Source: Oscillospiraceae bacterium | GTDB lineage: Bacteria > Bacillota > Clostridia > Oscillospirales > UBA929 | Assembly (NCBI GenBank): GCA_009784085.1 | Contig: WRCJ01000079.1 | Span: 1-6,942, forward strand | Reading direction: 5' to 3' | DNA: 6,942 nt | Shown: positions 6,801 through 6,942 of the stretch, piece after piece | How positions within the stretch are numbered: position 1 is the first letter of the stretch | How the letters are laid out: every line of letters starts with the position of its first letter | Program-made: the position numbers and the translations under genes | Notes under the pieces: generated by a model | The model's input: only the letters and a program-made list of their open reading frames with translations | Database searches by the model: none | Told to the model about the DNA's origin: nothing

Positions 6801-6822
6801 ATCCTGCGACTGCGCGCAGGAT
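6801..6822. repeat. palindrome ATCCTGCG / CGCAGGAT with 6-nt loop
   Basis: A perfect 8-bp inverted repeat encloses ACTGCG and is followed by GACGGGGGG. The general form (ATCCT, short GC-rich core, AGGATGAC) recalls short palindromic repeats scattered between genes in many clostridial and related genomes. It can fold as an RNA hairpin on either strand and has no T-tract. Confidence 0.5.
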
Positions 6823-6895
6823 GACGGGGGGATCACCGCCCGCGACACCGCCCGCGTCCTCCGTAGGGCGCGGCATCCCTGACGCGCCGGGTAGG

Positions 6896-6942
6896 TTACG
6901 CCGGTTCTTCCACGTGCATCGGCAGCGAATCGCCTTCTTCGC
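6896..6942 (-). CDS. possible 3' end of a convergent gene (last 14 codons), product unknown
   Basis: The minus-strand frame entering from the right edge reads EEGDSLPMHVEEPA and then TAA (6898-6896). Its acidic, hydrophilic make-up suits a protein C-terminus, and it begins where the non-coding repeats end, which suggests a real gene boundary. Fourteen codons are too few to identify a family, and other frames here are also open. Confidence 0.35.
   Translation of the reverse strand, partial: EEGDSLPMHVEEPA

Larger units (their letters stand above)
6711..6888. repeat. non-coding repeat cluster with CCGCCCGCG units of 12-bp period and palindromes
   Basis: CCGCCCGCG occurs exactly six times: at 6711, 6723 and 6735 (12-bp steps), 6767, and 6836 and 6848 (12-bp step), with a near copy at 6782. 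A longer unit, GAC-CCGCCCGCGTC followed by CCGTAGGG and CGGCATCC, is present at 6731-6766 and, diverged, at 6844-6881. No coding frame with a ribosome binding site was seen. The style resembles dispersed intergenic repeats known from GC-rich clostridia. The cluster fills the gap between rnj and a probable convergent gene, so its hairpins may also help end transcription. Confidence 0.7.

Noticed and set aside
6711..6856. CRISPR array
   Set aside because: The repeated unit is only 9-12 bp, spacers of CRISPR length are absent and no cas gene is present.

Overview
The window looks like chromosomal DNA from a GC-rich member of the Bacillota, probably an uncultured anaerobic clostridium. The evidence is a complete RNase J gene, strong AGGAGG-type ribosome binding sites, sigma-A promoters close to consensus, and GC-rich palindromic repeats in the intergenic space. 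The assignment is inferred from gene content and signals, not from a marker phylogeny.

Positions 1-4669 (minus strand) hold one very large secreted carbohydrate-active protein, read right to left. It starts at 4669 with a signal peptide. A glycoside hydrolase barrel of clan GH-A type follows, then a beta-sandwich, a discoidin-like domain and a 13-proline linker. An in-frame TAA at 2375-2377 interrupts the frame. The same frame then stays open for 791 more codons to the left edge and encodes a LamG-like domain and two 960-bp-spaced copies of a LamG-like plus InlB-B-repeat-like module. This downstream half has no credible start or ribosome binding site of its own, so it looks like the severed C-terminal half of the same protein.

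Positions 4670-5047 form a divergent control region with two promoters. The hydrolase promoter (minus) is a perfect TTGACA-17-TATAAT. Its -35 is overlapped by a site resembling a CcpA cre box, its transcript should begin with a stem-loop, and its roughly 180-nt leader holds a 25-codon reading frame with a very strong ribosome binding site, ending 16 nt before the hydrolase start. The second promoter (plus) drives rnj. Between the two lies an 11-bp direct repeat.

Positions 5048-6706 (plus) encode a full-length RNase J. Positions 6707-6895 are non-coding and repetitive, with a 12-bp-period CCGCCCGCG array and GC-rich hairpins. The last 47 bases probably hold the 3' end of a convergent minus-strand gene. 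The hydrolase and RNase J are unrelated in function; they share only the divergent intergenic region. I saw no defence system, mobile element, CRISPR array, tRNA or rRNA.
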